A DNA stretch of 7,272 bases from Caryophanales bacterium UBA6331 (GTDB lineage Bacteria; Bacillota_I; Bacilli_A; RF39; UBA660): positions 1-7,272 of the forward strand of contig DJSP01000025.1 of the NCBI GenBank assembly GCA_002438065.1, read 5' to 3'. Position numbers and translations under genes: made by a program. Under the pieces are notes generated by a model. It was given only the letters and a program-made list of their open reading frames with translations. It did no database searches and was not told the DNA's origin. Within the stretch, counting starts at the first letter, position 1; every line of letters starts with the position of its first letter. This document shows, piece by piece, positions 7,076 to 7,272 of the stretch.

Positions 7076-7185
7076 AGGGGAAGTCTATTCAAAAATGCAT
7101 TAAAGGCATCAAAAAATTGGATAGTTTTATTTCTAATAAATAATATTCCGCAAAAAATAAAGAAAGTAAATCTATACTTTCCCCT
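7076..7185 (+). other. Predicted three-way-junction fold (structured RNA or single-strand DNA)
   Basis: Three nested helices can form by hand folding. P1: AGGGGAAGT (7076-7084) with ACTTTCCCCT (7176-7185), nine pairs and a bulged T. P2: CTATTCAA (7085-7092) with TTGGATAG (7117-7124), eight pairs with one G-T, capped by an inner ATGC/GCAT stem (7095-7098, 7106-7109). P3: TTTATTTCT (7126-7134) with AGAAAGTAAA (7161-7170), nine pairs and a bulged G. P1 and P2 abut directly, leaving almost no unpaired junction. There is no open reading frame of note here. It could be folded single-stranded DNA at the element's origin end, an element-encoded RNA, or partly chance in AT-rich DNA. P2 followed by TTTTATTT could also act as a weak transcription terminator. 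Confidence 0.4.
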
Positions 7186-7190
7186 AATAA

Positions 7191-7214
7191 TTTTCGTTAT
7201 AAATTTAGTACAAT
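7191..7214 (+). repeat. Right copy of 24-base inverted repeat, with promoter-like core
   Basis: The plus strand reads TTTTCGTTA, T, AAATTT, A, GTACAAT and matches the minus strand of 4884-4907 at 22 of 24 bases. TTTATA (7218-7223) repeats the outer match at the same spacing. TACAAT (7209-7214) would be a rightward -10 box, here with TA rather than TG in the extension position. A perfect eight-base dyad, GTTATAAA (7196-7203) and TTTATAAC (7218-7225), brackets it. No start codon with a usable reading frame appears before the window ends at 7272. Confidence 0.7.
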
Positions 7215-7272
7215 TTTTTTATAACATATTTTTCGTAAACTCAAAATATGCCATAAAAAACTATACATTATA

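Larger units (their letters stand above)
4884..7214 (+). mobile_element. IS91-type element with tyrosine recombinase and HUH transposase
   Basis: Two overlapping plus-strand genes, a tyrosine recombinase followed by an IS91-family transposase, sit between the leftward chromosomal genes and a non-coding right flank. IS91 elements move by single-strand, rolling-circle-like transfer from an origin end (oriIS, downstream of the transposase) to a terminus end (terIS, upstream), without target duplication. A subset of the family carries an extra integrase-like gene upstream of the transposase, as here. The limits given are the outer edges of a 22/24 inverted repeat and are provisional: classic IS91 members lack long inverted ends, and I could not find the GTTC or CTTG target tetranucleotide of IS91 at a clear boundary. 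The minimal span is 4944-7067, hairpin to hairpin. Both genes look intact, so the element may be active. Confidence 0.7.

Noticed and set aside
7119..7132. P2 stem plus TTTTATTT as a firm terminator for the element
   Set aside because: The T run is short and interrupted and the stem has a large internal loop; kept only as an alternative under the three-way-junction entry.
7076..7185. Guide RNA of the omega-RNA/HEARO type
   Set aside because: No TnpB or IscB gene is present; such RNAs accompany those nucleases, not IS91 transposases.
7023..7272. Small protein gene in the right flank
   Set aside because: The ATG codons examined on either strand run to a stop within a dozen or so codons or overlap the transposase gene without a ribosome site.

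Overview
The window is an AT-rich bacterial chromosome segment, most likely from a low-GC member of Bacillota or the mollicute-like gut Bacilli. This rests on the base composition, the purine-rich Shine-Dalgarno sites, and the mnmE-mnmG-rsmG gene order that low-GC Gram-positives usually carry near the replication origin. All tryptophan codons I checked are TGG and all six genes end in TAA, so nothing points to a recoded TGA, though that code is not excluded. I cannot name a genus.

Layout: positions 1-118 are non-coding, with a candidate leftward promoter for a gene beyond the left edge. Positions 119-4077 are a compact leftward operon: mnmE, then mnmG 10 bases later, then rsmG overlapping mnmG by 8 bases, closed by a rho-independent terminator. 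It starts from its own extended -10 promoter. Upstream on the same strand (4167-4859) is a gene for an unrecognised 230-residue soluble protein with a very basic tail. It has its own promoter and a weak terminator. In many relatives this place is held by jag/yidC/rnpA/rpmH, and none of these is seen here.

From about 4884 to 7214 lies a mobile element of IS91 type on the opposite strand. It has two overlapping genes: a tyrosine recombinase with the full R-K-HxxR-H-Y set, and an IS91-family HUH transposase with a Cys-rich zinc domain, an HxHxH metal site and paired tyrosines (YxxxY). The IS91 family moves by a rolling-circle-like single-strand mechanism, and a subset of the family is known to carry an extra integrase gene. 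Hairpins lie in both flanks, and the right flank can fold into a compact three-way junction.

The most notable unexplained signal is a 24-base inverted repeat with 22 matches flanking the element (4884-4907 and 7191-7214). The left copy is also the promoter of the 230-residue gene, and the right copy looks like an outward promoter facing right. Both have dyad symmetry centred on the -10 region. They may be ends of the element carrying outward promoters, or two chromosomal promoters sharing one operator.

The housekeeping genes serve translation: MnmE and MnmG together modify wobble uridine 34 of tRNAs, and RsmG methylates 16S rRNA. The mobile element has no visible functional link to them.
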